A stretch of 35,858 nt of DNA, taken from the NCBI GenBank assembly GCA_938074565.1, contig CALJEQ010000017.1, positions 1 through 35,858 of the forward strand, in the 5' to 3' direction. Positions 1 to 9,082 of the stretch are shown one piece after another. Under the pieces are notes generated by a model. The model made no database searches, was not told the origin of the DNA, and saw nothing but the letters and a program-made list of their open reading frames with translations. The translations under genes and the position numbers were made by a program. Within the stretch, counting starts at the first letter, position 1. The number at the start of each line of letters is the position of its first letter. Source of the stretch: an uncultured Alkaliphilus sp. Lineage in GTDB: Bacteria; Bacillota; Clostridia; Peptostreptococcales; Natronincolaceae.

Positions 1-2832
1 AGTAGAAACCCATTATTTGACACAATGTTTGTGCTACATAATGAGGAAATGGAAGAAATAAAAATAGAAGGTATAAGCTTAAAGCCTTATAAACATGAAA
101 ACAGTATAGCTAAATTTGATATGTCATTAAATGCAGTAGAAGTTGATGGGAAGATAGAAATAAATATAGAGTATTGTACAAAACTTTTTAAAGAAGAAAC
201 AATACAAAGATTTATGAACCACTATATTAACATATTAGATAATATAGTGAAAAACCCAAATGTGAATATATCAGAAATAGAAATGTTGTCAGAAAAAGAA
301 AGACGACAAATACTAAAAGAGTTTAATAATACAGAAGTAGAGTACCCAATGAACAAAACAATACATCAGCTATTTGAAGAACAGGTGGAAAGAACACCAG
401 ATAATATAGCAGTAGTATTTGAGGGAAAACAGCTAACATACAAAGAATTAAATGAAAAGTCTAATCAATTGGCAAGGTTACTAAGGGGTATAGGAGTAGA
501 AAAAAACAATGTAGTGGGTATTATAGTTGAAAAATCAGTAGAATTAATAGTAGCTATTTTAGGAGTTTTAAAATCAGGCGGTGCATACTTGTCAATTGAT
601 CCACAGTATCCACTAGAAAGAAAAAAATATATATTAGCTGATAGTGGTGTTGATGTAGTATTGTCTGTTGATGACTTAATAGAAGATATGATGTTTTCTG
701 GAAGAGTTATTAAAATTTGTGATGAAAGTATATATACCAGTAGAGTAGACGATTTAAAAAATATTAACAGTGCAGAAGATTTATCTTATGTAATTTATAC
801 ATCTGGAAGTACAGGTAATCCAAAGGGAGTAATGTTAGAGCATAATGGGTTAGTAAATTTACAAATTACATTTAAAAATGACCTTAAAATAACTCATAAT
901 GACCGTATTATTCAATTTGCCAGCAGTTCTTTTGATGCATCAGTATGGGAAATTTTTATGGCACTTTTAAATGGTAGTCAACTTCATATACTGACACCAG
1001 CTATTATAAATAATTTAGGTTTATTTAAGAGATATATAAAAGCTAATAATATAACCATAGCGACTCTTCCACCTTCATATATATCGACAATTAACCCAGA
1101 AGATGTAAGAACACTGAACACTATAATATCAGCTGGTTCATCAATCAATAATGAATTAGTTGAGAAATGGAGTAACTATGTAGAATTTATAAATGCGTAT
1201 GGACCTACAGAGACAAGTATATGTGCAACAATATGGAAGTGTAAAGATTATAAGAAATATTCCTCAATTCCTATAGGAAAGCCTATTGCTAATACTAAAG
1301 TTTATATTGTAGATAAAAACAATAACTTGCAAGGTGTAGGAATAGTAGGGGAACTTTGTGTTTCGGGAAATGGGCTTGCTAGAGGGTATTTAAACAGAAT
1401 AAAGCTTACAGAGGAGAAATTTCAAAAAAACCCATTCGCTAATGGTGAAATTGGTTTTGAAATGATGTATCATACTGGAGATTTGGCAATGTGGTTACCA
1501 GATGGCAACATTGAATTCCTTGGTAGGATAGATCATCAAGTAAAAATACGTGGCTATAGAATAGAATTAGGAGAAATTGAAAGTAAACTTTTAAGTTGTC
1601 CGAGTATTAAAGAGACGGTTGTTGTTGCAAAAGACGATAAAGATGGTAATAAAATACTGTGGGCGTATATAGTTTTTGATAAACAGTCTGATAAAAATAA
1701 TTTGAGCGTCACAGAAATAAGAGATCATTTAGGCAAAGAGTTGCCAGAATATATGATTCCATCTTATTTTATATCTTTAGAAGTGTTGCCTTTAACTCCA
1801 AATGGAAAAATAGACCGTAAATTACTAATTAGTGATAACTATTCAAATTCAAGAGGATATTTGACCATTGATACAGAATATGAAGAACCGAGAAATGAAG
1901 TAGAAATAAATTTAGTTGAAATATGGAGTAGCATATTGAACATAGAAAAAATCGGTATAAATGATAACTTTTTTGATTTAGGCGGACATTCGTTGAATTT
2001 GATAAAAATGCTGTCAGAGGTTAGGAATAAATTTAATATTAATTTAGAACTAAATAGTATATATAAAAATCCTACAATCAAATTAATTTCTGAGAGTATA
2101 CTTAAGGAAGAATATAAAACTTCATATGAAAACAATATTTTAAGTCTGCTGAATGATAAAAAAGATAAAAGTTTATTTGCTTTCCCACCTATCGGAGGAT
2201 TAGGTATATTCTATAGAGAATTAGCACAACTAATTAATACACATTCATTCTATTCTTTTGACTTTTTAGAATCTGGAGATATTATTAATGAGTATGTCAA
2301 AGCCATTACAAGTATTCAAAAAGAAGGTCCTTATATACTATTGGGTTATTCAGCTGGTGGGAATTTAGCTTTCGAAGTTGCTACAGAGTTAACAAGACAA
2401 GGACTAGTAGTAGAAGATTTAATTATGTTAGATAGTTATATTATTCGCCATAATGACACACTTAAAGATGTTGAAGAATCTAACACATATGAAAACATTA
2501 TTCAAGAAGCTAAAAATAACCAATTTTATAAAAAGTATCTTGAGGTAGATTATATAAAACAAAAAGTTCTTGACAAAATGAAGGCTTACTCAAGTTATTT
2601 AAATAGTAATATTAATTTAGGCATTATTAATGGAAACATACATCTCATAAAGGCTGAAAAACCAAAAGATAAAATTGACCATAGAGACATTCATCAATCT
2701 TGGATGAATTTAACTTCAAGTCAATTTAAGACATATCAAGGTTTTGGCGAACATGGCAAAATGATTGATAATGAAAACATAGTAGCTAACTATTCTATAG
2801 TTAATAAAATTATAACTGTAATTAAAAACTAA
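1..2832 (+). CDS. Nonribosomal peptide synthetase, terminal module C(partial)-A-PCP-TE; 5' end outside window
   Basis: The reading frame is open from base 1, so the first ATG at 25 is internal; the opening residues SRNPLFDTMFVL are typical of the late part of a condensation domain. An adenylation domain follows: YTSGSTGNPKGV (about 790-825), NAYGPTETS (about 1192), YHTGDLAMW (about 1468), IRGYRIELGE (about 1546) and NGKIDRK (about 1801). The carrier protein has GGHSL with the phosphopantetheine serine at 1990-1992. The C-terminal thioesterase has GYSAGG (Ser codon 2350), an Asp at 2431 and a His at 2752. By alignment from memory with gramicidin synthetase GrsA, the pocket residues read D-A-W-S-I-A-A-I-C-K, one change from the GrsA Phe code, so phenylalanine or a similar aromatic residue is inferred. 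There is no epimerization domain. The thioesterase marks this as the last module, which releases or cyclises the peptide. The product cannot be named from this fragment. Confidence 0.95.
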   Translation, partial: SRNPLFDTMFVLHNEEMEEIKIEGISLKPYKHENSIAKFDMSLNAVEVDGKIEINIEYCTKLFKEETIQRFMNHYINILDNIVKNPNVNISEIEMLSEKERRQILKEFNNTEVEYPMNKTIHQLFEEQVERTPDNIAVVFEGKQLTYKELNEKSNQLARLLRGIGVEKNNVVGIIVEKSVELIVAILGVLKSGGAYLSIDPQYPLERKKYILADSGVDVVLSVDDLIEDMMFSGRVIKICDESIYTSRVDDLKNINSAEDLSYVIYTSGSTGNPKGVMLEHNGLVNLQITFKNDLKITHNDRIIQFASSSFDASVWEIFMALLNGSQLHILTPAIINNLGLFKRYIKANNITIATLPPSYISTINPEDVRTLNTIISAGSSINNELVEKWSNYVEFINAYGPTETSICATIWKCKDYKKYSSIPIGKPIANTKVYIVDKNNNLQGVGIVGELCVSGNGLARGYLNRIKLTEEKFQKNPFANGEIGFEMMYHTGDLAMWLPDGNIEFLGRIDHQVKIRGYRIELGEIESKLLSCPSIKETVVVAKDDKDGNKILWAYIVFDKQSDKNNLSVTEIRDHLGKELPEYMIPSYFISLEVLPLTPNGKIDRKLLISDNYSNSRGYLTIDTEYEEPRNEVEINLVEIWSSILNIEKIGINDNFFDLGGHSLNLIKMLSEVRNKFNINLELNSIYKNPTIKLISESILKEEYKTSYENNILSLLNDKKDKSLFAFPPIGGLGIFYRELAQLINTHSFYSFDFLESGDIINEYVKAITSIQKEGPYILLGYSAGGNLAFEVATELTRQGLVVEDLIMLDSYIIRHNDTLKDVEESNTYENIIQEAKNNQFYKKYLEVDYIKQKVLDKMKAYSSYLNSNINLGIINGNIHLIKAEKPKDKIDHRDIHQSWMNLTSSQFKTYQGFGEHGKMIDNENIVANYSIVNKIITVIKN

Positions 2833-2901
2833 TATTTCTATAAAAAGTTAATTATTTAAATGATTAGCATCACTATTAAAAGATATTTAGTAGAACTAAA
2901 A

Positions 2902-2928
2902 GCATACCTCCTAGTTAAAGAGGTATGC
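2902..2928 (+). terminator. Probable terminator after the NRPS gene
   Basis: A perfect 9-bp inverted repeat (GCATACCTC / GAGGTATGC) with a 9-nt loop begins 70 bases after the NRPS stop. The following U-tract is weak (ATTTAT), so termination may be partial. Confidence 0.55.
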
Positions 2929-2973
2929 ATTTATCATGCAAATTAGGTCTAAGTAGACAACTAAGCTATAAAG

Positions 2974-2987
2974 TGACAACAATGTAA
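2974..2987 (+). promoter_or_regulatory. Candidate BceR-type response-regulator binding site
   Basis: TGACA-ACAA-TGTAA matches the published Bacillus BceR-family box TNACA-N4-TGTAA. It lies about 120 bases upstream of the first ABC permease gene, in a window that also encodes a BceRS-like system. A second TGTAAC half-site occurs 20 bases downstream (3003), two helical turns away. Binding is inferred from the motif match only. No clear -35/-10 pair was found downstream. Confidence 0.5.
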
Positions 2988-3107
2988 CATTAAACTTTGA
3001 TATGTAACTTAAAACGATAGAAAATGACTATGTATATCAAATATAATATTATTAAGAAAATAGTATATTTAAATTAGCATTTGGCTGAATATCGAAAGGA
3101 GGATAAA

Positions 3108-5588
3108 ATGAATATTTTAAATAAGTATTTATGGAAATCTATAATCGAAAAAAAAGGAAGGATGATATTACTATTAATGTCTATTAGCTTAAGTGTGGCA
3201 TTATTGGTAGGAACGCTTGGGGCAATCAAGTCTATGACTGATAGTATTAGTGATGTTTATAAAAATTCATATGGTGACTTTAATGTAGGATTAGTATCTA
3301 GTAATCGAGAAAACCCCTTTTTTAACACAGACAATATAAAGGAGTTTAACTTTACAGAAAATATTAAAATATTAAATATTGGTGGGTATTTATCAGATGA
3401 TAACGCTAGAGAAATACGTATTTATGGAATGAGTTTATCAGATTTTAAATCTTTTAATGTAATGAAGTTAACAGGCAATGATGATTTAATAGATTTAAAC
3501 GAGGACGGTATAATAATTTCACAAAAAACCAGTGATGAGTATGGATTAAATATTGGAGATGAAATTAATGTAACAATTTTAGGAAAAAGCTACACATATG
3601 AAATTAAAGGTGTCTCCATTAATAGAGGTTTGTTTACAGAAGACAAAAAAGATTCTTTTGTAGTTATTGCAAACAAAGATATGGTATCAGAAATATATGG
3701 ATTAAAAGATCTTTATACACAAGAATTTATAAGTGTAGATGTAGAAAACCTAGAAGAATGGGTAAATAAATTTAATAAGGATAACAAAGATACTAATATA
3801 ATTGGTTATAAACTTTATGATGAAGAGAAAGCGGCAGCTGGTATAAATATGGTAAGGAACTCCATGTTTATAATATTAGCAATTGTATTTTTATGTACCA
3901 TATTTTTAATCTACAATTCCTTCAATTTAATCGTACTTGAAAGGGTACCAGTTATTGGAACATTTTTAAGTCAAGGAGCAACAAGACTAAAAGTTATCAA
4001 AATATTATTGAAGGAAAGTATTGCATATGGATTAATTGGAGGAATAATAGGTAACTTACTTGGGATGGTGTTTATCCAATTCTTAGCTAATATTGGAAAT
4101 CCTTTAAAATCTATGGGGGTAGAAGCAATTGTAGATTATGAAACTTATCATTTTATATTAGGATTTGCTTTCTCTATAGTATTGTCGGTGGTTTCATCGA
4201 TATTACCAATTATTAAAATAAGAAAACTTCCAATTAAGGAAGTAATATTAAATACAATGAGTGTGCAATCTAAAAACTCTATTTATACTTTCTTCATTGG
4301 AATAACGCTAATTTGTATATCTACTGTTCTGCATTATACAGCAGAGGTTAGTAATTATAAGTATTCGGTTATAGCTATCTTTAGTTTAATTATTGGTATT
4401 ATATTAATAATACCAAAATTAGTTCAACTAACTATGGAGCCTTTGGGTAGACTTTTTAGAAATACTAAAGGAATATTAGTAGTAGTTATTAATAACGTAA
4501 GTACATCTAAGTTATTATTAAATAATACTCGTCTATTAACAATATCAATTATTGTTATGCTTATGATAAATACCATAGCAGTTTCTTTTTCAAATGGAGT
4601 AAAAGATGTTTATGGAAAAATGAATTGTAATATTATTGTTACAGACAAGTCTCATGTGCCTAACTTGGTTAATGAGAAAATCCTTAATTTAAAAAATATA
4701 GATAAATTATATATGAGTAATAGACTTAGTAATGTTTTTGTGAATGGAAATGAAAATAATAAAATGCTAATAGAAGCAATTACACCTAATGAATGGGTAG
4801 GTTGGAATGACTATATAAAGTACGATAATGAAGAGGAAACCTTGCAAAAATTACAACTTAATAATGAAGGTATAATATTAAGTAAGAAAACGGCCAATAA
4901 AAACAATCTTAAGGAAGGCGATACATTAAGCATTAGCTATAACAATAAAGAAGTAAAACTTATTGTAGTAGGATTATTAGATTCTAGAATGTTAGGCGAT
5001 TTTAATTTAGTAAATATTAAAATGGTTAAAGAACAACTAGGATTAATGTATCCAGACTCATATTATATAAAAACAAATGATGATGTTGAAGAACTAAAAG
5101 AACTATTAGAGAAAGATTTTAAGGGAATAGGTACTTCTATAGTTACAAAATCAGAGATGCAAGAAAGAAATAATAATGCAATGGAGCCAACTATAAACCT
5201 GTTAAAGGTATTTGCCTATATTATATTCATAATAGGTGGTGTTGGAGTTGCTAGTAATATAATCATGAGTTTTATTCAAAGAAAAAGAGATATAGCTATT
5301 ATTAGTGTATTAGGCTTAAATAAGAGACAACGAGGATTACTATTTTTTCTAGAGGGATTAGTTCAAGCTTTATTAGCATTATGTATTGGAACGATAGCAG
5401 TATTTGGTTTAAATATTATTTTAACAGATTATTTAAAATATATCGATTTAAGTTTGATATTAGAATATCCTGTAGAAAGTATATTGCCAGCCTTTATAAC
5501 AGTTATTTTATTAATGCTTATAACTTCAGTTACAGCAGCATTAAAAAGTAGAAATTTATCAATTATTAATGAAATAAGATATGAGTAA
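3108..5588 (+). CDS. FtsX/MacB-like ABC transporter permease
   Basis: The protein has about 826 residues. The ATG at 3108 is chosen because AAAGGAGG sits at 3096-3103, making the longer TTG start at 3081 unlikely. Hydrophobic segments fit two FtsX-type halves: one near the N terminus, an extracytoplasmic region of about 200 residues, three segments at about residues 245-375, two more at about 395-440, another near 480, a second extracytoplasmic region, and three at the C terminus. This is the two-domain permease layout often paired with a MacB/LolD-type ATPase, which is the next gene (68-base gap). Such pairs act in peptide export, lipoprotein handling or antibiotic defence. Lying between an NRPS and a Bce-type module, it is probably the export or immunity pump for the peptide, but the substrate is inferred. 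Confidence 0.85.
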   Translation: MNILNKYLWKSIIEKKGRMILLLMSISLSVALLVGTLGAIKSMTDSISDVYKNSYGDFNVGLVSSNRENPFFNTDNIKEFNFTENIKILNIGGYLSDDNAREIRIYGMSLSDFKSFNVMKLTGNDDLIDLNEDGIIISQKTSDEYGLNIGDEINVTILGKSYTYEIKGVSINRGLFTEDKKDSFVVIANKDMVSEIYGLKDLYTQEFISVDVENLEEWVNKFNKDNKDTNIIGYKLYDEEKAAAGINMVRNSMFIILAIVFLCTIFLIYNSFNLIVLERVPVIGTFLSQGATRLKVIKILLKESIAYGLIGGIIGNLLGMVFIQFLANIGNPLKSMGVEAIVDYETYHFILGFAFSIVLSVVSSILPIIKIRKLPIKEVILNTMSVQSKNSIYTFFIGITLICISTVLHYTAEVSNYKYSVIAIFSLIIGIILIIPKLVQLTMEPLGRLFRNTKGILVVVINNVSTSKLLLNNTRLLTISIIVMLMINTIAVSFSNGVKDVYGKMNCNIIVTDKSHVPNLVNEKILNLKNIDKLYMSNRLSNVFVNGNENNKMLIEAITPNEWVGWNDYIKYDNEEETLQKLQLNNEGIILSKKTANKNNLKEGDTLSISYNNKEVKLIVVGLLDSRMLGDFNLVNIKMVKEQLGLMYPDSYYIKTNDDVEELKELLEKDFKGIGTSIVTKSEMQERNNNAMEPTINLLKVFAYIIFIIGGVGVASNIIMSFIQRKRDIAIISVLGLNKRQRGLLFFLEGLVQALLALCIGTIAVFGLNIILTDYLKYIDLSLILEYPVESILPAFITVILLMLITSVTAALKSRNLSIINEIRYE

Positions 5589-5656
5589 AATTTAATAAGT
5601 TAAAAAAGATATGAAATATAGTGTTATAACATTGTATTTTGTTAGGAGGATAACTG

Positions 5657-6373
5657 ATGAGTGCTATGGAGAGTATGAAAAATAAAATAATAGAAGCTAG
5701 AGGAATATTTAAATCGTTTACAATAGGTGGGAAAAAACTCGAGGTGTTAAAAAACTTAAATTTTTCAGTTAATGAAGGAGAATTCGTTTCAATAATGGGA
5801 CCTTCGGGTTGTGGTAAGTCTACTTTACTATACTTGTTAGGTGGTCTAGATATACCTACACAAGGAGAAGTAATTTTTAATTCTAATAGTTATAATACAA
5901 TGAAAGAGAAGGATATGAGTTTAATAAGAAGAAGGCAATTAGGGTTTGTCTTTCAATTCTATAATCTAGTACCCAATCTTAATGTAGAGGATAATATATT
6001 ATTGCCGTTACTTTTAGATGATAAAAAACCAAAACATTATGAAAAAGATTTAAAAAAGATATTAGATATTATAGGTTTAAATAATTGGAGAAAACATACT
6101 CCAAGAGAACTCTCAGGGGGACAACAGCAAAGAGTTGCTATTGCAAGAGCATTATTATTTGAACCAAAACTTATATTGGCTGATGAACCTATCGGAAACC
6201 TTGATTCCAAGTCTGGGGATGAGATTATGAAACTCTTTAAAACTATTAATAAAGAGTTTGATAAAACAATAATTCAAGTAACACATTCAAATGAGTCGGC
6301 TAATTATGGAAATAGAATTATTTATTTAAGAGATGGTGTAATTGAAAAAGATGGAGCAGTTAAAGTCGGGTAA
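5657..6373 (+). CDS. ABC transporter ATP-binding protein (MacB/LolD type)
   Basis: This 238-residue ATPase has Walker [10 protein letters not shown] at residues 48-56, a Q-loop (FVFQFYNL), the signature LSGGQQQR from residue 152, Walker B ILADEP with D176-E177, and a switch histidine (QVTHS). The start is supported by TTAGGAGG just upstream. Length and motifs match the family that energises FtsX/MacB permeases, and the preceding gene is such a permease, so the two should form one complex at the inner face of the membrane. They are probably co-transcribed. The downstream gap holds a new promoter, so this gene ends the first transcription unit. Confidence 0.93.
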   Translation: MSAMESMKNKIIEARGIFKSFTIGGKKLEVLKNLNFSVNEGEFVSIMGPSGCGKSTLLYLLGGLDIPTQGEVIFNSNSYNTMKEKDMSLIRRRQLGFVFQFYNLVPNLNVEDNILLPLLLDDKKPKHYEKDLKKILDIIGLNNWRKHTPRELSGGQQQRVAIARALLFEPKLILADEPIGNLDSKSGDEIMKLFKTINKEFDKTIIQVTHSNESANYGNRIIYLRDGVIEKDGAVKVG

Positions 6374-6410
6374 ATTTAAAATTTTTAAACTGTAATAGGA
6401 TATATAAAAT

Positions 6411-6490
6411 AAAAATTGGTTTATTACACGATTTATATCAAAAAATTGTAAGAACATGATATAATATACTTGTAAAATAAACCAATTTTT
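6411..6490 (+). repeat. 15-bp perfect inverted repeat flanking the response-regulator promoter
   Basis: AAAAATTGGTTTATT (6411-6425) is repeated as its exact reverse complement at 6476-6490, 50 bases apart. The promoter of the downstream two-component operon lies between the arms. A transcript started at that promoter would contain only the right arm, so a full hairpin would form only on read-through from the upstream ABC operon. The right arm ends in a T-run, so attenuation of read-through is possible. A protein-binding or DNA-looping role is the alternative. Confidence 0.6.
6457..6465 (+). promoter_or_regulatory. Extended -10 promoter of the two-component operon
   Basis: TGATATAAT is an extended -10 element (TGn plus TATAAT). 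No good -35 hexamer stands 17 bases upstream. The predicted transcript start is near 6472, about 40 bases before the response-regulator ATG. Confidence 0.55.
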
Positions 6491-6511
6491 TATAGGTAGT
6501 AGGTGAATATA

Positions 6512-7195
6512 ATGAATAATATGTATAATATACTTATTGTTGAAGATGACATGAATATGGCAAATGCATTAAGAAAAATGCTTAATAAGTGGGGCTTTAT
6601 TGTTGTGTTATGTGAGAACTTTGATAATATATTAAAAACAGTTATAGAGTCAAATCCTCACATTATTCTCATGGATATTAATATACCATCTTATGATGGT
6701 TTTTACTGGTGTAAAAAAATAAGAGAAATTACTAGTATACCGGTTATATTTGTTTCTTCAAGAGATAGTAGCATGGATATTATTATGGCTGTAAATAATG
6801 GTGGCGATGACTATATACATAAACCTTTTGATAGTAATGTCTTGGTAGCAAAATTACAGGCTATTATAAGACGCACTTATGAATATAATTCTGTTACAAG
6901 TCAGATTATAGAATGTAATAATTTAATGTTAAACGTAGGAAATCTTACCGTTTATTATAAAGAAGAATGCGTAATGCTTACAAAAAATGAATTTAAAATA
7001 CTTAGAACTCTTATTGAAAATAAAGGAAAAGTAGTATCCAGAGGCAGTTTAATGAAGCAGCTATGGAATGACGATATATATGTCAATGAGAATACTCTTA
7101 CAGTAAATATAAATAGACTGCGGAAAAAGCTTGAAGACATAGGTATTAAGGATTATATAAACACTAAAAAGGGAATAGGATATATTGTTATATGA
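6512..7195 (+). CDS. OmpR/PhoB-family response regulator (BceR-like)
   Basis: The 227-residue regulator has an N-terminal receiver domain with the acidic pocket VEDD, phosphoacceptor D55 (LMDINIP) and K104 (HKPF). A C-terminal winged-helix DNA-binding domain ends NINRLRKKLED..KKGIGY. The ATG at 6512 is preferred over the GTG at 6503 because AGGTG at 6501-6505 gives a normal spacing. It overlaps the kinase gene by 4 bases (ATGA), so the two are translationally coupled. With the short-loop kinase and the BceAB-like transporter downstream, it fits the peptide-antibiotic-sensing systems of Firmicutes. A box matching the BceR consensus at 2974-2987 is its likeliest target here. Confidence 0.92.
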   Translation: MNNMYNILIVEDDMNMANALRKMLNKWGFIVVLCENFDNILKTVIESNPHIILMDINIPSYDGFYWCKKIREITSIPVIFVSSRDSSMDIIMAVNNGGDDYIHKPFDSNVLVAKLQAIIRRTYEYNSVTSQIIECNNLMLNVGNLTVYYKEECVMLTKNEFKILRTLIENKGKVVSRGSLMKQLWNDDIYVNENTLTVNINRLRKKLEDIGIKDYINTKKGIGYIVI

Positions 7196-8229
7196 ATATA
7201 CTTAACTATTTAAAGATAAATAAATTGTTATTAATAAGTTACGTAATTATAGTAACAATTTTAAATTTTATTATATTTAGTAGTACAACTATAAATAAGG
7301 GTTTAAGTGATCTTTTATATATGAATATTTTAATAGTTTTTATACAATTTACATTTATTTTGTATGATTATAAAAAACAACAAAAAAAGTATAGTAATTT
7401 ACTTAAAAGTATAGAAGGTAAAGTAAATATTCAAGAGTACAATGCATATAACGATGATTTTCATATAAGTACGTTATTACAAGTCTTAAGAGTACAACAA
7501 ACAGAGTTTAATGATAGGGAAGATTATTATAAAAAAACAATTAATTACATCCAAGAGGATATTACACAATGGGTTCATGATATAAAGGTTAATATGGGTA
7601 TTTGTGAGTTATTATTAGAAGATATTGAAACAGAAATTGAAAATGAAAGTATTAGTAAGCTTAGTTATCAAATTGAACAAATTAAGTTTAGAGTAAATCA
7701 AGTTCTTAATGTAACGCGAGTTAATCACTATAATTTAGATATTGTAGTAGAGGAATTAAATGTATCCAAAGTAATAAAAAGTGCTATTAAAGAAAATGCA
7801 ATATTTTTTATTAACAAAAATATCAGAATCATTACAGAGATTAAAGAAATTTTAATAGTTAGTGATAAAAAATGGTTTCTTTATATAATTAGTCAAATAC
7901 TTAATAATTGTAGTAAATATACACCTAATAATGGAGAAGTAAGCATTACTACCACCGAAGATGAATGTGCCTATTATATTTATATAAAAGATAATGGAGT
8001 AGGTATTCCTAAGGAAGATATAAATAGAGTATTTGATAAGGGTTTTATAGGCAGCAATGGGAGAACAACTACTAAATCTACAGGAATGGGACTATACTAT
8101 GTAAAAAAAATAGCAGAAAAATTAAGAATTGGTATAAACATAGAAAGTGAAAAGGGAAAATATACTCAGTTTACAATAATGTTATATAAGTTGTCAGATT
8201 ATTATAACATTACAAAAATAGATTCATAA
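7192..8229 (+). CDS. Intramembrane-sensing sensor histidine kinase (BceS-like)
   Basis: This 345-residue kinase has two N-terminal hydrophobic segments (about residues 12-30 and 40-58) separated by only about ten residues, so it has essentially no extracellular sensor. That is the hallmark of BceS-type kinases, which take their signal from a partner ABC transporter. The H-box is WVHDIKVNM with H129. The N-box is ILNNCSKYT, and the G-boxes are DNGVGIP and STGMGLYYVKK. Position H+4, usually Thr or Asn in HisKA kinases and needed for phosphatase activity, is Val133, and the usual Pro is missing. The family assignment is firm; the partner (BceAB-like, next genes) is inferred from order. Confidence 0.92.
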   Translation: MNILNYLKINKLLLISYVIIVTILNFIIFSSTTINKGLSDLLYMNILIVFIQFTFILYDYKKQQKKYSNLLKSIEGKVNIQEYNAYNDDFHISTLLQVLRVQQTEFNDREDYYKKTINYIQEDITQWVHDIKVNMGICELLLEDIETEIENESISKLSYQIEQIKFRVNQVLNVTRVNHYNLDIVVEELNVSKVIKSAIKENAIFFINKNIRIITEIKEILIVSDKKWFLYIISQILNNCSKYTPNNGEVSITTTEDECAYYIYIKDNGVGIPKEDINRVFDKGFIGSNGRTTTKSTGMGLYYVKKIAEKLRIGINIESEKGKYTQFTIMLYKLSDYYNITKIDS

Positions 8230-8317
8230 TATAATACATATAACATACTATTTATTACTATGTTGATAGATATATTAAAAACTAAAGTAAGCTAATAAAG
8301 AGAAAAGGGTGTTAAAT

Positions 8318-9082
8318 TTGAAGAAGATAATTGAAGCTTTAAATGTTACAAAAGAATATGGTGAAACAGGGGGGATATTTAGAGCTTTAAAAGAGGTAAG
8401 TCTAGAAATTAATGAAGGAGAATTTGTTGGAATTATGGGTCCATCCGGATCTGGGAAAACTACGTTATTAAATATTATGTCAACAATTGATAAGGCTACT
8501 TTGGGAAAAGTACAGATAGATGGAAAAGAAATAACAACCATAAAGGAAAAAGAAATAGCTAAATTTAGAAGGGATGTAATTGGCTTTGTTTTTCAAGATT
8601 TTAATTTGCTGGATAATATGACTATAAGAGATAATATTGCGTTGCCACTTACTTTAAATAATGTCAATATTGATATTATTATAAAAAAAATAGATGAACT
8701 TTCTAAGGTAATGGGTATTTCACCTCAATTAGATAAATATCCATATGAATTATCTGGAGGGCAAAAACAAAGGGCAGTTATATGTAGAGCATTAATAAAT
8801 AATCCAAAAGTTATATTTGCAGATGAACCAACAGGAGCACTAGATTCTAAACTATCTTCTGAAGTTCTTGATTGTTTTAAAAGGGTTAATAAGGAATTTG
8901 AGACAACAATTATCATGGTAACTCATGATGCATTTGCCGCAAGTTATTGTAGTAGAATTATGTTTTTAAAGGATGGAAAAATAAATGGTAGGTTGGATAG
9001 TAACGGAAATAAGAAAGAGCTTTATAAAAAAATACTAAATATGCTTACAGTAATGGGAGGTACAGGTGATGAGTTGCTTTAA
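8318..9082 (+). CDS. BceA-like ABC transporter ATP-binding protein
   Basis: The protein has about 254 residues. The start is set at TTG 8318, because AAAAGGG at 8303-8309 is then correctly spaced; the GTG at 8309 would overlap that site. Motifs are Walker A GPSGSGKTT, Q-loop FVFQDFNLLD, signature LSGGQKQRAVICRAL, Walker B VIFADEPTGALDS and switch MVTHD. The GALDS form and the KxRRDVIGFVFQ stretch are characteristic of BceA/YxdL/VraD ATPases. The gene overlaps the permease gene by 14 bases, and the Shine-Dalgarno of the permease lies inside it. It powers the partner permease in antimicrobial-peptide detoxification and signalling to the kinase. Confidence 0.92.
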   Translation: MKKIIEALNVTKEYGETGGIFRALKEVSLEINEGEFVGIMGPSGSGKTTLLNIMSTIDKATLGKVQIDGKEITTIKEKEIAKFRRDVIGFVFQDFNLLDNMTIRDNIALPLTLNNVNIDIIIKKIDELSKVMGISPQLDKYPYELSGGQKQRAVICRALINNPKVIFADEPTGALDSKLSSEVLDCFKRVNKEFETTIIMVTHDAFAASYCSRIMFLKDGKINGRLDSNGNKKELYKKILNMLTVMGGTGDELL

